Source of the DNA: Angelakisella sp.
GTDB lineage: Bacteria; Bacillota; Clostridia; Oscillospirales; Ruminococcaceae
Length of the DNA: 39,862 nt
Direction of reading: 5' to 3'
Assembly (NCBI GenBank): GCA_020025195.1
Contig: JAHHSN010000011.1
Coordinates: forward strand, 1 to 39,862
Shown piece by piece: positions 32,500 through 38,631 of the stretch (position 1 is its first letter; every line of letters starts with the position of its first letter). Under the pieces are notes generated by a model that was not told where the DNA came from, did no database searches, and saw only the letters and a program-made list of their open reading frames with translations. The position numbers and the translations under genes were made by a program.

Positions 32500-32540
32500 G
32501 GAAAAGAAAAAGACCGGCTTTCCTGTTTCAAGAAAACCGG
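32500..32540 (-). terminator. Intrinsic terminator of the PETGD mini-protein gene
   Basis: Minus strand CCGGTTTTC (32540-32532) pairs with GAAAGCCGG (32522-32514), followed by TCTTTTTCTTTT. Confidence 0.8.
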
Positions 32541-32557
32541 CTGGTAGGGGGAGAGAG

Positions 32558-32704
32558 TCAGCGCTTCCGCGAGGTGATGAGCAAAACGGCAGCGACAACC
32601 ACAACAACCGCCATGACAATCACGGCAATGCCGACAATGCTGTTGTCACCGGTCTCGGGAGCCGCGGTGGTAAGGGCGGCAGCAGCGGAAATAAGCTTGT
32701 TCAT
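32558..32704 (-). CDS. 48-residue membrane mini-protein with a PETGD motif
   Basis: Small gene of 48 codons with a complete expression set: TTGACA-17-TATAAT promoter, GGAGG seven bases before the ATG, and its own terminator. The product starts MNKLISAAAALTTA (signal-like, with one lysine), continues APETGDNS, then has one long hydrophobic stretch of about 22 residues (IVGIAVIVMAVVVVVAAVLL) and ends ITSRKR. PETGD, hydrophobic span and basic tail resemble a sortase sorting signal (LPxTG-like), but there is almost no mature protein between the signal-like start and that motif. Function unknown. It could be a tiny membrane or cell-wall peptide, or the remnant of a larger surface protein. Confidence 0.75.
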   Translation of the reverse strand: MNKLISAAAALTTAAPETGDNSIVGIAVIVMAVVVVVAAVLLITSRKR

Positions 32705-32748
32705 GTGACGACCTCCGACAATGAAATTCTAAAAACTCCGCGTGGGCG

Positions 32749-32766
32749 AAGTCATAATTTTGACTT
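32749..32766. promoter_or_regulatory. Inverted repeat at the transcription start of the mini-protein gene
   Basis: AAGTCA-TAATTT-TGACTT, perfect 6-base arms, at about +1 to +18 of the minus-strand transcript. A repressor site is plausible. Confidence 0.45.
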
Positions 32767-32772
32767 TCTACT

Positions 32773-32801
32773 ATTATAGCGCAACTGTGTTGGGGTGTCA
32801 A
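32773..32801 (-). promoter_or_regulatory. Consensus promoter of the PETGD mini-protein gene
   Basis: Minus strand TTGACA (32801-32796), 17-base spacer, TATAAT (32778-32773): a perfect housekeeping promoter, about 70 bases before the ATG. Confidence 0.9.
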
Positions 32802-32840
32802 TCGAAAGCCCTTCTGTGCCGGGAGAGAGAATAATGTTTC

Positions 32841-32889
32841 CTTCCGTGGAAAAGGCTTCCCGCTTTGGGGAAGCCCGATCCACAGGAAG
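32841..32889 (-). other. Stem-loop at the end of the osmolyte transporter operon
   Basis: Outer CTTCCGTGG pairs with CCACAGGAAG and inner GGCTTCCC pairs with GGGAAGCC. It lies just past the last stop codon of the minus-strand operon; a clear T run is missing, so it is a weak terminator or 3'-end stabiliser. Confidence 0.5.
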
Positions 32890-32894
32890 GAGAA

Positions 32895-34427
32895 TCACGG
32901 GGAAATGAGTCCCGCTTCGATCATGAATTCCCGGGCGACCTCCTCCACCGGATCTCCCAGTACGTCACAGCGATAGGTCATTTCGGTCATGTCCTCGGTG
33001 GAAATCTTCCCGGTGAGCTCCTCCAGGATGCTTTCCAGCTCCGGGCATTTATCCCGCAGTTCCTCAAAGAGGGCGTCCCGCACCAGAAGGGCACCGTTAT
33101 ATTCGGGGAAGAAATGCCGGTCGTCCTCCAGAAGCTTAAGCCCCGCCTTGCGGTTGAGACCATCGGTCGCGTAGACCTCCGTCACCTCAAAACCGCCGCT
33201 TTCCACGGTGGTGTATTTGAGAGCGATGTCGACCGGAACCGAATCTTTGAACTTGAGTCCGTAGAACTTGGTGAAGGGATGGTATTTCATACTGCCCTCC
33301 AGCGTGAAGAAGTCATGCTCCGCCCCGAAGGTGAGCTCTCCCGCACAGGGGATGAGGTCGCTCACCTTGGTGAGATGATACCGCTCGGCGGTGGGGGCGG
33401 TGACGGCGATGGCGTAGGTGTTGTTAAGTCCCACCTTGCCGAGAAGCCGCAGCCCGTGCCGTTCCATGGCGATCCGGTTTGCGTAGTCGTAGAGCGTCTC
33501 TCCCGCCGGTACGTCGGAGGGATCCAGATGCAGGAAGGTGGTGAGCAGGGTGCCGTCATAGCTCATCATCAGGTCGCAGGAGGGCTGGTCGGCTTTCATC
33601 TCATTAAAGGTGTTGACCGCGGTCATCTGGTCCTTGATCTCCACCGTGAGGTCGGTGCGGTCCTCAATGAGCATCTTGGCACAGCGGTGCATCAGCTGAA
33701 GCTCGGAGTAGGTGCCGTCATACATCACGATGTCCGGGCGGCCGCTTCCGCCGGAGTAATAGACCGTGCCGCCCACCAGAAGCACCGCCAGCACCGAAAG
33801 AACGGCGGCCAGCCCCCGCTTGGTGTGGGGATGATGCCGTTCGGCACTTTTCTGGTTCTTTTCCACCCAGCTCATGAGGGTATCAAAGAGGAGGGCGATG
33901 ACCATGAGGGCGCCGGTCGCCAGAAGGATAGTTTTCATATCCTGCACGCGGATGCCCTGATAGATGGCACTGCCGATGCCGCCTCCGCCCACAAAGGCGG
34001 CAAAAACAGCGGTCCCGATGGCATTGACCACCGCGATGCGGACGCCGGTGAGGATCATGGGATAGGCCTGCGGCACCTCCACCCGGAAGAGCTGATCCAT
34101 GCGGCTCATGCCGCAGCCGCGCGCCGCCTCCTTAAGCCCTGCGGGGACCTCCTGAAGGCCAAGGCAGGTGTTGCGGACGATGGGCAGGAGGGAATAAAGG
34201 GTGATGCCGCAGATGACGGTTACCTTGCCCGCTCCGAAAAAGACCATCAGAATGCCGAGCAGGGCCAGCGAGGGAATGGTCTGGAACAGGTCGGAGATCC
34301 AGAGGATAGGCCGCCGTGCCCGGGGGGAAAGATAGGCCGCCACCCCGAGGGGAAGCCCCAGAAGGAGCGACGCCATCACCGAGGCGAGGACAATGTAGAG
34401 GTGTTCCCAAATAAGAGACCAGCTCAT
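32895..34427 (-). CDS. Osmolyte ABC transporter permease fused to substrate-binding domain (OpuC/ProWX type)
   Basis: 510-residue fusion. Residues about 1-210 are an ABC permease with five or six membrane spans and the EAARGCGMS coupling motif (EAA loop) near residue 100. After a short basic linker (KNQKSAERHH) another membrane segment at about 228-246 leads to an external OpuAC/ProX-like quaternary-amine binding domain to the C-terminus, with DIVMYDGTYSELQLMH at its start. The binding protein is thus tethered to the permease, as in several firmicute betaine/carnitine/choline importers. The ATG at 34427 overlaps the previous stop (ATGA). Substrate (glycine betaine, choline, carnitine) is inferred. 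Confidence 0.92.
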   Translation of the reverse strand: MSWSLIWEHLYIVLASVMASLLLGLPLGVAAYLSPRARRPILWISDLFQTIPSLALLGILMVFFGAGKVTVICGITLYSLLPIVRNTCLGLQEVPAGLKEAARGCGMSRMDQLFRVEVPQAYPMILTGVRIAVVNAIGTAVFAAFVGGGGIGSAIYQGIRVQDMKTILLATGALMVIALLFDTLMSWVEKNQKSAERHHPHTKRGLAAVLSVLAVLLVGGTVYYSGGSGRPDIVMYDGTYSELQLMHRCAKMLIEDRTDLTVEIKDQMTAVNTFNEMKADQPSCDLMMSYDGTLLTTFLHLDPSDVPAGETLYDYANRIAMERHGLRLLGKVGLNNTYAIAVTAPTAERYHLTKVSDLIPCAGELTFGAEHDFFTLEGSMKYHPFTKFYGLKFKDSVPVDIALKYTTVESGGFEVTEVYATDGLNRKAGLKLLEDDRHFFPEYNGALLVRDALFEELRDKCPELESILEELTGKISTEDMTEMTYRCDVLGDPVEEVAREFMIEAGLISP

Positions 34428-35068
34428 GCAGCATCCCCCTTTCTCATGCCGCGGGGAATGACATGCTTCTGCAGGCGGTCGATGAGCGAGCCGCAGAGGA
34501 TGGCCAGCAGAGCGGCGGGGATGGCCCCCGTGATGATAAGAAGGTTGTTGTTGGAGCTGACGCCCTGATAGATGAAGTCTCCCAGCCCGCCGAGACCGAT
34601 CATGGCAGCCAGCACCGTCCAGCTGACGGTGTAGATGGTGGCGAGCCGAAGCCCGCCGATGATGGTAGGCATGGCGAGAGGCAGCTCCACCTTAAATAAA
34701 ATTTGGGAATTGCTCATGCCGCAGCCGCGTGCCGCCTCCTTGTAGCTCGACTCCACCTGCCGGATGCCGGTGTAGGTGTTTTTTAAGATGGGGAAGGTGG
34801 CATAGATGGAAAGGGCGATGAGCACCGTGGCGGGCTGACGCCCCAGCCACAGGAACAAAAGTCCGATAAAGACGATGCCGGGGATGGTCTGAAAGACCGA
34901 GAGTACCGGCAGCAGGACCGCGGAAAAGCGGGGGGAGGTCCGGGAAAGGAGCACCCCCAGCAGGACTCCCAAAAGGAAGCCGGCCGCGACCGAGAGGAGG
35001 ACATAGACTATATGTACTCCGATGGCCCGGAGAAGCGGAGGACCGTAAAGTGTGAGCCATTCTTTCAT
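34424..35068 (-). CDS. Osmolyte ABC transporter permease (OpuCB/ProW type)
   Basis: 214-residue membrane permease with about five or six transmembrane segments and the EAA-loop motif SYKEAARGCGMSN at about residues 97-109. It would pair with the permease half of the downstream fusion protein to form the pore. The frame opens five codons earlier, but the ATG at 35068 overlaps the ATPase stop codon by 4 bases (ATGA) and matches family N-termini, so it is preferred. Third gene of the regulator-ATPase-permease-fusion operon. Confidence 0.9.
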   Translation of the reverse strand: MKEWLTLYGPPLLRAIGVHIVYVLLSVAAGFLLGVLLGVLLSRTSPRFSAVLLPVLSVFQTIPGIVFIGLLFLWLGRQPATVLIALSIYATFPILKNTYTGIRQVESSYKEAARGCGMSNSQILFKVELPLAMPTIIGGLRLATIYTVSWTVLAAMIGLGGLGDFIYQGVSSNNNLLIITGAIPAALLAILCGSLIDRLQKHVIPRGMRKGDAA

Positions 35069-36186
35069 TCGGAATCCCCCCAAAGCGTATTCGCTACAAC
35101 CTTTGCCATGCTGTTTTTGGTGATGATGCCGGCGATGGTGCGGTCGGCGTTCAGCACAACGACATAGCTGTCATTGGTGTTCATCAGGTGCTCCATGGAT
35201 TCCCGCGCGTCCTCTCCCACCATGACGGTATGCACCTTGGTGGTGAGGAGCGGCAGGATGCTGACGGCCCCGTGCCCGTAGCGCCGGACATTGGCGATGG
35301 TGAGCACTCCGAGGTAGACGTCGTTCTGGTCGGTAACGAGCAGGGTATCGACGCCGCTTCTCGCCATCAGCTCCGCGCACTCCAGAACGCCGCGGTCCAT
35401 CGAAACGGTGTAGGGGTTGCGGCGCATGCAGTCCTCCACCAAAATGGGCGCGTTCTCCTCCGCGGGCGCATGACGCCCCAGAAAGCTTTCCACCAGAGGG
35501 GTGGCGGGGTGTGCCAGCATTTCCTCTGGGGGCGCCATCTGCTCCAGCTGTCCCGCGTTCATAAAGAGGATGCGGTCCGCCAGCTTGAGGGCCTCGCCCA
35601 TATCGTGCGTGACAAAGACGATGGTTTTGTGGAGCTTTTTCTGCAGCTTTTTGAGCTCGTTCTGCAGGGTATCACGGGTCATGGGGTCCAGCGCCCCGAA
35701 CGGTTCATCCATCAGCACGATGGGGGGCGAAGCCGCCAGAGCGCGCAGCACGCCGATCCGCTGCTGCTGTCCGCCGGAAAGCTGGTTCGGGTATTTCTGC
35801 CCGTAGGTCTCATAGGGCAGCTCCACCATATCGAGAAGCTCCCGCGCGATCTTTTCGCAGCGGGCGTCATCGTATTTTAGGAGCTTCGGCACCACGCAGA
35901 TGTTCTGCGCGATGGTCATGTTGGGGAAAAGGCCGATCTGCTGGATGACATAGCCGATGTGACGGCGGAGCTCCACGGGATTTTCCTTGGAGATATCCTT
36001 CCCGTCGATCAGCACCCGGCCGCCGTCCGGCTCCATGAGCCGGTTGATGAGCTTGAGCGAGGTGGTTTTGCCGCAGCCGGAGGGACCGATGAGCACGGCA
36101 AATTCCCCATCCTCAATGGTGAAGCTGACGTCCTTGAGAATCTTGGTTTTTCCATAATATTTGGTGATGTGTTCAAATTGTATCAT
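35065..36186 (-). CDS. Osmolyte ABC transporter ATP-binding protein with CBS domains (OpuCA type)
   Basis: 373-residue ATPase of the quaternary-amine uptake family. Walker A GPSGCGKTTS is at about residues 34-43, the Q-loop reads YVIQQIGLFPNM, the signature is LSGGQQQR and Walker B IVLMDEPFGALDP. The C-terminal part, about residues 240-370, contains a tandem CBS pair (two TLLVTDQNDVYLG / VVVLNADRTIAGI-like units), which in this family senses ionic strength or cyclic nucleotides. The ATG at 36186 follows AAGGAG; an earlier in-frame ATG at 36204 has no good site. 23 bases after the regulator gene. Confidence 0.94.
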   Translation of the reverse strand: MIQFEHITKYYGKTKILKDVSFTIEDGEFAVLIGPSGCGKTTSLKLINRLMEPDGGRVLIDGKDISKENPVELRRHIGYVIQQIGLFPNMTIAQNICVVPKLLKYDDARCEKIARELLDMVELPYETYGQKYPNQLSGGQQQRIGVLRALAASPPIVLMDEPFGALDPMTRDTLQNELKKLQKKLHKTIVFVTHDMGEALKLADRILFMNAGQLEQMAPPEEMLAHPATPLVESFLGRHAPAEENAPILVEDCMRRNPYTVSMDRGVLECAELMARSGVDTLLVTDQNDVYLGVLTIANVRRYGHGAVSILPLLTTKVHTVMVGEDARESMEHLMNTNDSYVVVLNADRTIAGIITKNSMAKVVANTLWGDSE

Positions 36187-36209
36187 AGGGTCTCCTTCCT
36201 TCATCGAAT

Positions 36210-36833
36210 TTAAGCATGGATCAGCCGGTGGGCGGCGTCCACGGCCGTGAGGGTGCCCACCAGGAGCAGAACGTCTCCGGACAGCAGCTCGGCGTGGGGA
36301 CCGGGGGAGAGGATCAGGTTCTCCTCCCGCCGGATGGCGATAATGGTGGCGCCGGTGCGCTGCCAGAAGTCGAGCTCGCCGATGCTCCTGCCGAGGAGGG
36401 GAGAGTCTTCCGGAATGGCAAGCTCATAGTTGGGGAGCGGCTGGGTGGCGGAGAAGAGGGACTTCTGACGCTGTACCAGCGCGGCGGAAACCTCCGCGAT
36501 CTCCCGGCCCAGGGCCTCATGCTGTCCCACCAGCTCCATCAGACGGTGGCGCAGGGTGTTAAAATCGGCATTATCGCTGTAATTTTCCAGATAACGGCGC
36601 GCGTGCGCGGCGGAGAGTACCACCGTGCCGCTTTGGGGAAGGGTCTCCACCACACTGCTGTCCGCCAGCAGGCAGAGTGCCCGGCGAACCGTTTCGGGGG
36701 AAACCCCGTACTCCGAAGCGAGCACGGAGCGTCCGTAGACCCGGCTCCCTTCCGGCAGCTCTCCCTTTGAAATGCGCCGTGCGAGATCCAGAGAGATCCG
36801 GAGATACTGGGAGGGAATGGGGGCTTCTTTCAT
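36210..36833 (-). CDS. GntR/TrkA_C regulator resembling BusR
   Basis: 207-residue regulator with an N-terminal GntR (YtrA-type) winged helix (residues about 1-75, with GRSVLASEYGVSPETVRRAL quoted in part as LASEYGVSPETVRRAL), a helical linker and a C-terminal TrkA_C/RCK_C domain (about 130-207: GRSIGELDFWQRTGATIIAI in part, then GDVLLLVGT). This architecture is that of BusR, a cyclic-di-AMP-responsive repressor of glycine betaine uptake in lactic acid bacteria. Here it is the first gene of an osmolyte transporter operon, so the same role is likely. ATG 36833 is used; an upstream in-frame ATG (36872) overlaps the -10 box and cannot be the start. Cyclic-di-AMP binding is inference. Confidence 0.88.
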   Translation of the reverse strand: MKEAPIPSQYLRISLDLARRISKGELPEGSRVYGRSVLASEYGVSPETVRRALCLLADSSVVETLPQSGTVVLSAAHARRYLENYSDNADFNTLRHRLMELVGQHEALGREIAEVSAALVQRQKSLFSATQPLPNYELAIPEDSPLLGRSIGELDFWQRTGATIIAIRREENLILSPGPHAELLSGDVLLLVGTLTAVDAAHRLIHA

Positions 36834-36870
36834 GTTTAACGGCCTCTTTCCTTTATAGTTGAATGTTTCC

Positions 36871-36899
36871 ATTATAAACTAACAACTTGACTTTTGCAA
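36871..36899 (-). promoter_or_regulatory. Promoter of the osmolyte operon
   Basis: Minus strand TTGCAA (36899-36894), 17-base spacer, TATAAT (36876-36871). TTGAC-N16-GTCAA (36887-36912) brackets the -35 box and is a candidate site for the GntR-type regulator. Confidence 0.7.
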
Positions 36900-36940
36900 T
36901 AGAGATTGTCAATTTACTCCCATATTCCCCAAAAACGGCA

Positions 36941-36965
36941 TAAAAAAAGAAACGCCCGAGGGCGC
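36941..36965 (-). terminator. Intrinsic terminator of the ribbon-helix-helix gene
   Basis: Minus strand GCGCC-CTCG-GGCGT followed by TTCTTTTTTTA. Short GC stem with a long T run. Confidence 0.75.
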
Positions 36966-36985
36966 ATCCCTGTGTTTGGCTTGGG

Positions 36986-37165
36986 TTACGGTTCTTCGAG
37001 CGTAATTTTGCCGTGTTCTTTTTCGTAGTCCGCAATACAGCGCAGCATCAGCTGAATAAGCTGACTGTTGGCGGACCGCCCCTCATAGCCGCAGACATAG
37101 CGAAACTTTGCCGGAATTTCGGCATCCACCCGCAGCCCAAAGTGTTTTTCCATGCCTTGGTTCAT
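36986..37165 (-). CDS. Arc-like ribbon-helix-helix DNA-binding protein
   Basis: 59-residue protein with the pattern of an Arc/MetJ-type transcription factor: a short N-terminal beta strand HFGLRVDAEIPAKFRYVC (quoted in part: FGLRVDAEIPAKF), followed by SANSQLIQLMLRCIADYEKEHGKI, which would form two helices. AGGAGGG precedes the ATG at good distance, and a perfect inverted repeat lies just upstream, as expected for autoregulation. No toxin gene follows it, so a toxin-antitoxin role is not supported by the sequence; the divergent neighbour is an unrecognised small gene. Too short for many gene finders. Confidence 0.8.
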   Translation of the reverse strand: MNQGMEKHFGLRVDAEIPAKFRYVCGYEGRSANSQLIQLMLRCIADYEKEHGKITLEEP

Positions 37166-37181
37166 CCGGGGTCCCCCTCCT

Positions 37182-37202
37182 ATAAAGTCATTACGACTTT
37201 AT
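37182..37202. promoter_or_regulatory. Perfect palindromic operator before the ribbon-helix-helix gene
   Basis: ATAAAGTC-ATTAC-GACTTTAT, 8-base perfect arms, 16 bases upstream of the start codon. Ribbon-helix-helix proteins bind such sites as dimers of dimers. Confidence 0.7.
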
Positions 37203-37288
37203 TTTAGACTCATTCTGCGATACAATGCCGAAACGGAGCGAATTAAGAGTTAAAATAACTCCGAAAAATGAGAGAGAAGGAAGACGGT

Positions 37289-37531
37289 ATGATTGATTTT
37301 GAGACGGCATTCGGAGAATTCCTGGATCGGCGGGAGTATGACGCGGGGGAGGGGGCTCTTTTTTTCATCGTGCGAAGCGCATTTCTTTCCGGGTGGCAAG
37401 CCGCTGGCGGAATACCTCCTGCGCCCCGGCAGGTTTTGAGGCCTCTTTCCCAATCGAAGTTACCGGAGGAGAAAGAAAACGGAGGGAAAAGGCGCCCTAT
37501 GCGGGGGCTTTATCTTCGGAAGGAAAGATAG
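37289..37531 (+). CDS. Small hypothetical protein
   Basis: 80-codon frame with GAAGGA seven bases before the ATG at 37289. The first half (MIDFETAFGEFLDRREYD, then ALFFIVRSAFLSGWQAAGG) reads like a folded helical domain of the kind seen in small clostridial or phage-derived proteins; the second half is basic and low in hydrophobic residues. I recognise no family. A stem GTGAAAG/CTTTCAC lies just past the stop. It is divergent from the ribbon-helix-helix gene and may share its control region. Confidence 0.5.
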   Translation: MIDFETAFGEFLDRREYDAGEGALFFIVRSAFLSGWQAAGGIPPAPRQVLRPLSQSKLPEEKENGGKRRPMRGLYLRKER

Positions 37532-37532
37532 T

Positions 37533-37624
37533 GTGAAAGGAAACCATCAGGGCTTTCTTTCACGTTTAATCAGGGCTGGGGCTATCCCTCCAAGGGAAAG
37601 ACTGGTGTTCCCAAGATCCACCCA
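37533..37624. other. Non-coding stretch with short repeats
   Basis: GTGAAAG (37533-37539) pairs with CTTTCAC (37557-37563), and ATCAGGGCT occurs twice, about 23 bases apart. No gene is seen. This is where the sequence turns AT-richer. Confidence 0.45.
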
Positions 37625-37650
37625 ATAAAAAAAGACACCCAAAGGCGTCT
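37625..37650 (-). terminator. Terminator-like hairpin next to the tRNA fragment
   Basis: Minus strand AGACGCC-TTTG-GGTGTCT followed by TTTTTTTATT. No intact gene precedes it; it directly follows the tRNA-like 3' end and could be the old terminator of that tRNA. Confidence 0.65.
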
Positions 37651-37658
37651 ATTTTATT

Positions 37659-37681
37659 TGGTTGACGATACAGGACTCAAA
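37659..37681 (-). pseudogene. Fragment of a tRNA 3' end (T-loop to CCA)
   Basis: On the minus strand the 23 bases read as half a T-loop (TTTGAGT), the 3' T-stem strand CCTGT, an acceptor strand ATCGTCA, a discriminator base and CCA, with a terminator hairpin right after it. The 5' T-stem and the rest of a tRNA are missing. Such 3' fragments are left where integrases use tRNA genes as attachment sites. Match by eye only. Confidence 0.5.
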
Positions 37682-37794
37682 TAGCATATTCTGATAATTT
37701 AACCAATACCAAAAAGTAAAAAAATCCTGTTCCGAGAGAAAATAAAAAGCAAGTTACCCAAACAGAACGAGGATTTGTTGTACATTGCTACAAA
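37682..37794. other. AT-rich stretch between the tRNA fragment and the TetR control region
   Basis: No gene recognised. AAATCCTGTTC near 37726 and GAACGAGGATTT near 37763 form a loose inverted repeat about 27 bases apart. Confidence 0.4.
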
Positions 37795-37810
37795 CATATA
37801 TGCATGTATG
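37795..37810. promoter_or_regulatory. Near-perfect palindrome before the TetR gene
   Basis: CATATATG-CATGTATG, one mismatch, directly abutting the -35 box of the TetR gene. Shares the half-site CATACAT with the palindrome at 38563. Confidence 0.55.
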
Positions 37811-37839
37811 CTGACTTTTGACTTATTCTCTTTTATAAT
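37811..37839 (+). promoter_or_regulatory. Promoter of the TetR gene
   Basis: CTGACT (37811-37816), 17-base spacer, TATAAT (37834-37839). Confidence 0.65.
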
Positions 37840-37902
37840 GAAGCCAGAAAAAGAAAGAATGGTTTAGGCAGAACAGGATCAACGAGACGGGAGCTGAATA
37901 AA

Positions 37903-38511
37903 ATGTCAACAAATTCAATGAAAACCGAAGAAACCAGACGTGCTCTTGTCCAGTCTGCTATTGAGATTATTTCCAAAAAAGGTTATGCCAAAACTACGCT
38001 GGAAGATATTGTCCAGAATATCGGGATGACGCGTGGTGCGTTTTACTGGCATTTTAAAAATAAAAAAGAGATTCTCAATGAAATCGAAACCCTTTATGAG
38101 AATCAGTATTTAAGAGATTACGGCAAATTCGAAGTACTGCCCAGTGCTTATAAAACGCTGGAGAATGTTGTAAGACACCAAATTCGGGGAATCTTTGAAG
38201 ATGAACATATGACGTACGCTTTTATTATGCGTTATCGCGTGGAAGCGCTGACGGAACTGCCCGATTTTGTGGAAAAACAGGTCAAGATCGATGATTTCAG
38301 CATCTGCCGTCTTGAAGAACAGGTTGAGCGCGGAATCCGCCAAGGGGAGTTCCGGAGCGATGTGAACCCCCATGAGGCAGCGCTTGCGATATTCACTTAT
38401 ATTGTAGGTGTTGAATATGTTAAAATGCTTCACCAGGAGAACGATGAAGTCTACCGCTACGAATATTTTGTAGACGCTGGGCTGAAATTCCTTCTTAAAA
38501 TTCTGACTTAA
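37903..38511 (+). CDS. TetR/AcrR-family transcriptional regulator
   Basis: 202-residue repressor with the TetR helix-turn-helix at residues about 12-58: ALVQSAIEIISKKGYAKTTL, then GMTRGAFYWHFKNKKEI, a close match to AcrR-type recognition helices. The C-terminal ligand and dimer domain is helical and unremarkable, so the ligand is unknown. A GGGAGC ribosome binding site precedes the ATG. Palindromes lie both at its own promoter and in front of the downstream carbamoyltransferase gene, so it probably controls both. Composition is AT-richer than the left part of the window. Confidence 0.9.
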   Translation: MSTNSMKTEETRRALVQSAIEIISKKGYAKTTLEDIVQNIGMTRGAFYWHFKNKKEILNEIETLYENQYLRDYGKFEVLPSAYKTLENVVRHQIRGIFEDEHMTYAFIMRYRVEALTELPDFVEKQVKIDDFSICRLEEQVERGIRQGEFRSDVNPHEAALAIFTYIVGVEYVKMLHQENDEVYRYEYFVDAGLKFLLKILT

Positions 38512-38513
38512 AA

Positions 38514-38548
38514 TCCATCTTTGGACCGGGTGACAAAGATGGTTATAT
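38514..38548 (+). terminator. Intrinsic terminator of the TetR gene
   Basis: CCATCTTTG (38515-38523) pairs perfectly with CAAAGATGG (38534-38542), followed by TTATATTTT. Confidence 0.8.
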
Positions 38549-38562
38549 TTTGAGAAAAAACA

Positions 38563-38578
38563 TACATTCATGAATGTA
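38563..38578. promoter_or_regulatory. Perfect 16-bp palindrome before the carbamoyltransferase gene
   Basis: TACATTCATGAATGTA, fully symmetric, 54 bases upstream of the start codon. A TetR-type operator for the adjacent regulator is the simplest reading. Confidence 0.65.
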
Positions 38579-38631
38579 CGGAGACGTATGCCCAATCATT
38601 TATCATTGATATTTTTGCAGGAGGTTATGAT

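Noticed and set aside
32865..34568. 567-codon plus-strand frame opposite the osmolyte transporter genes
   Set aside because: Antisense of two well-supported transporter genes, without ribosome binding site or domain.
36986..37531. Classical toxin-antitoxin pair formed by the ribbon-helix-helix gene
   Set aside because: No RelE, MazF, Fic, PIN or similar toxin gene is adjacent; the neighbour is divergent and unrecognised.
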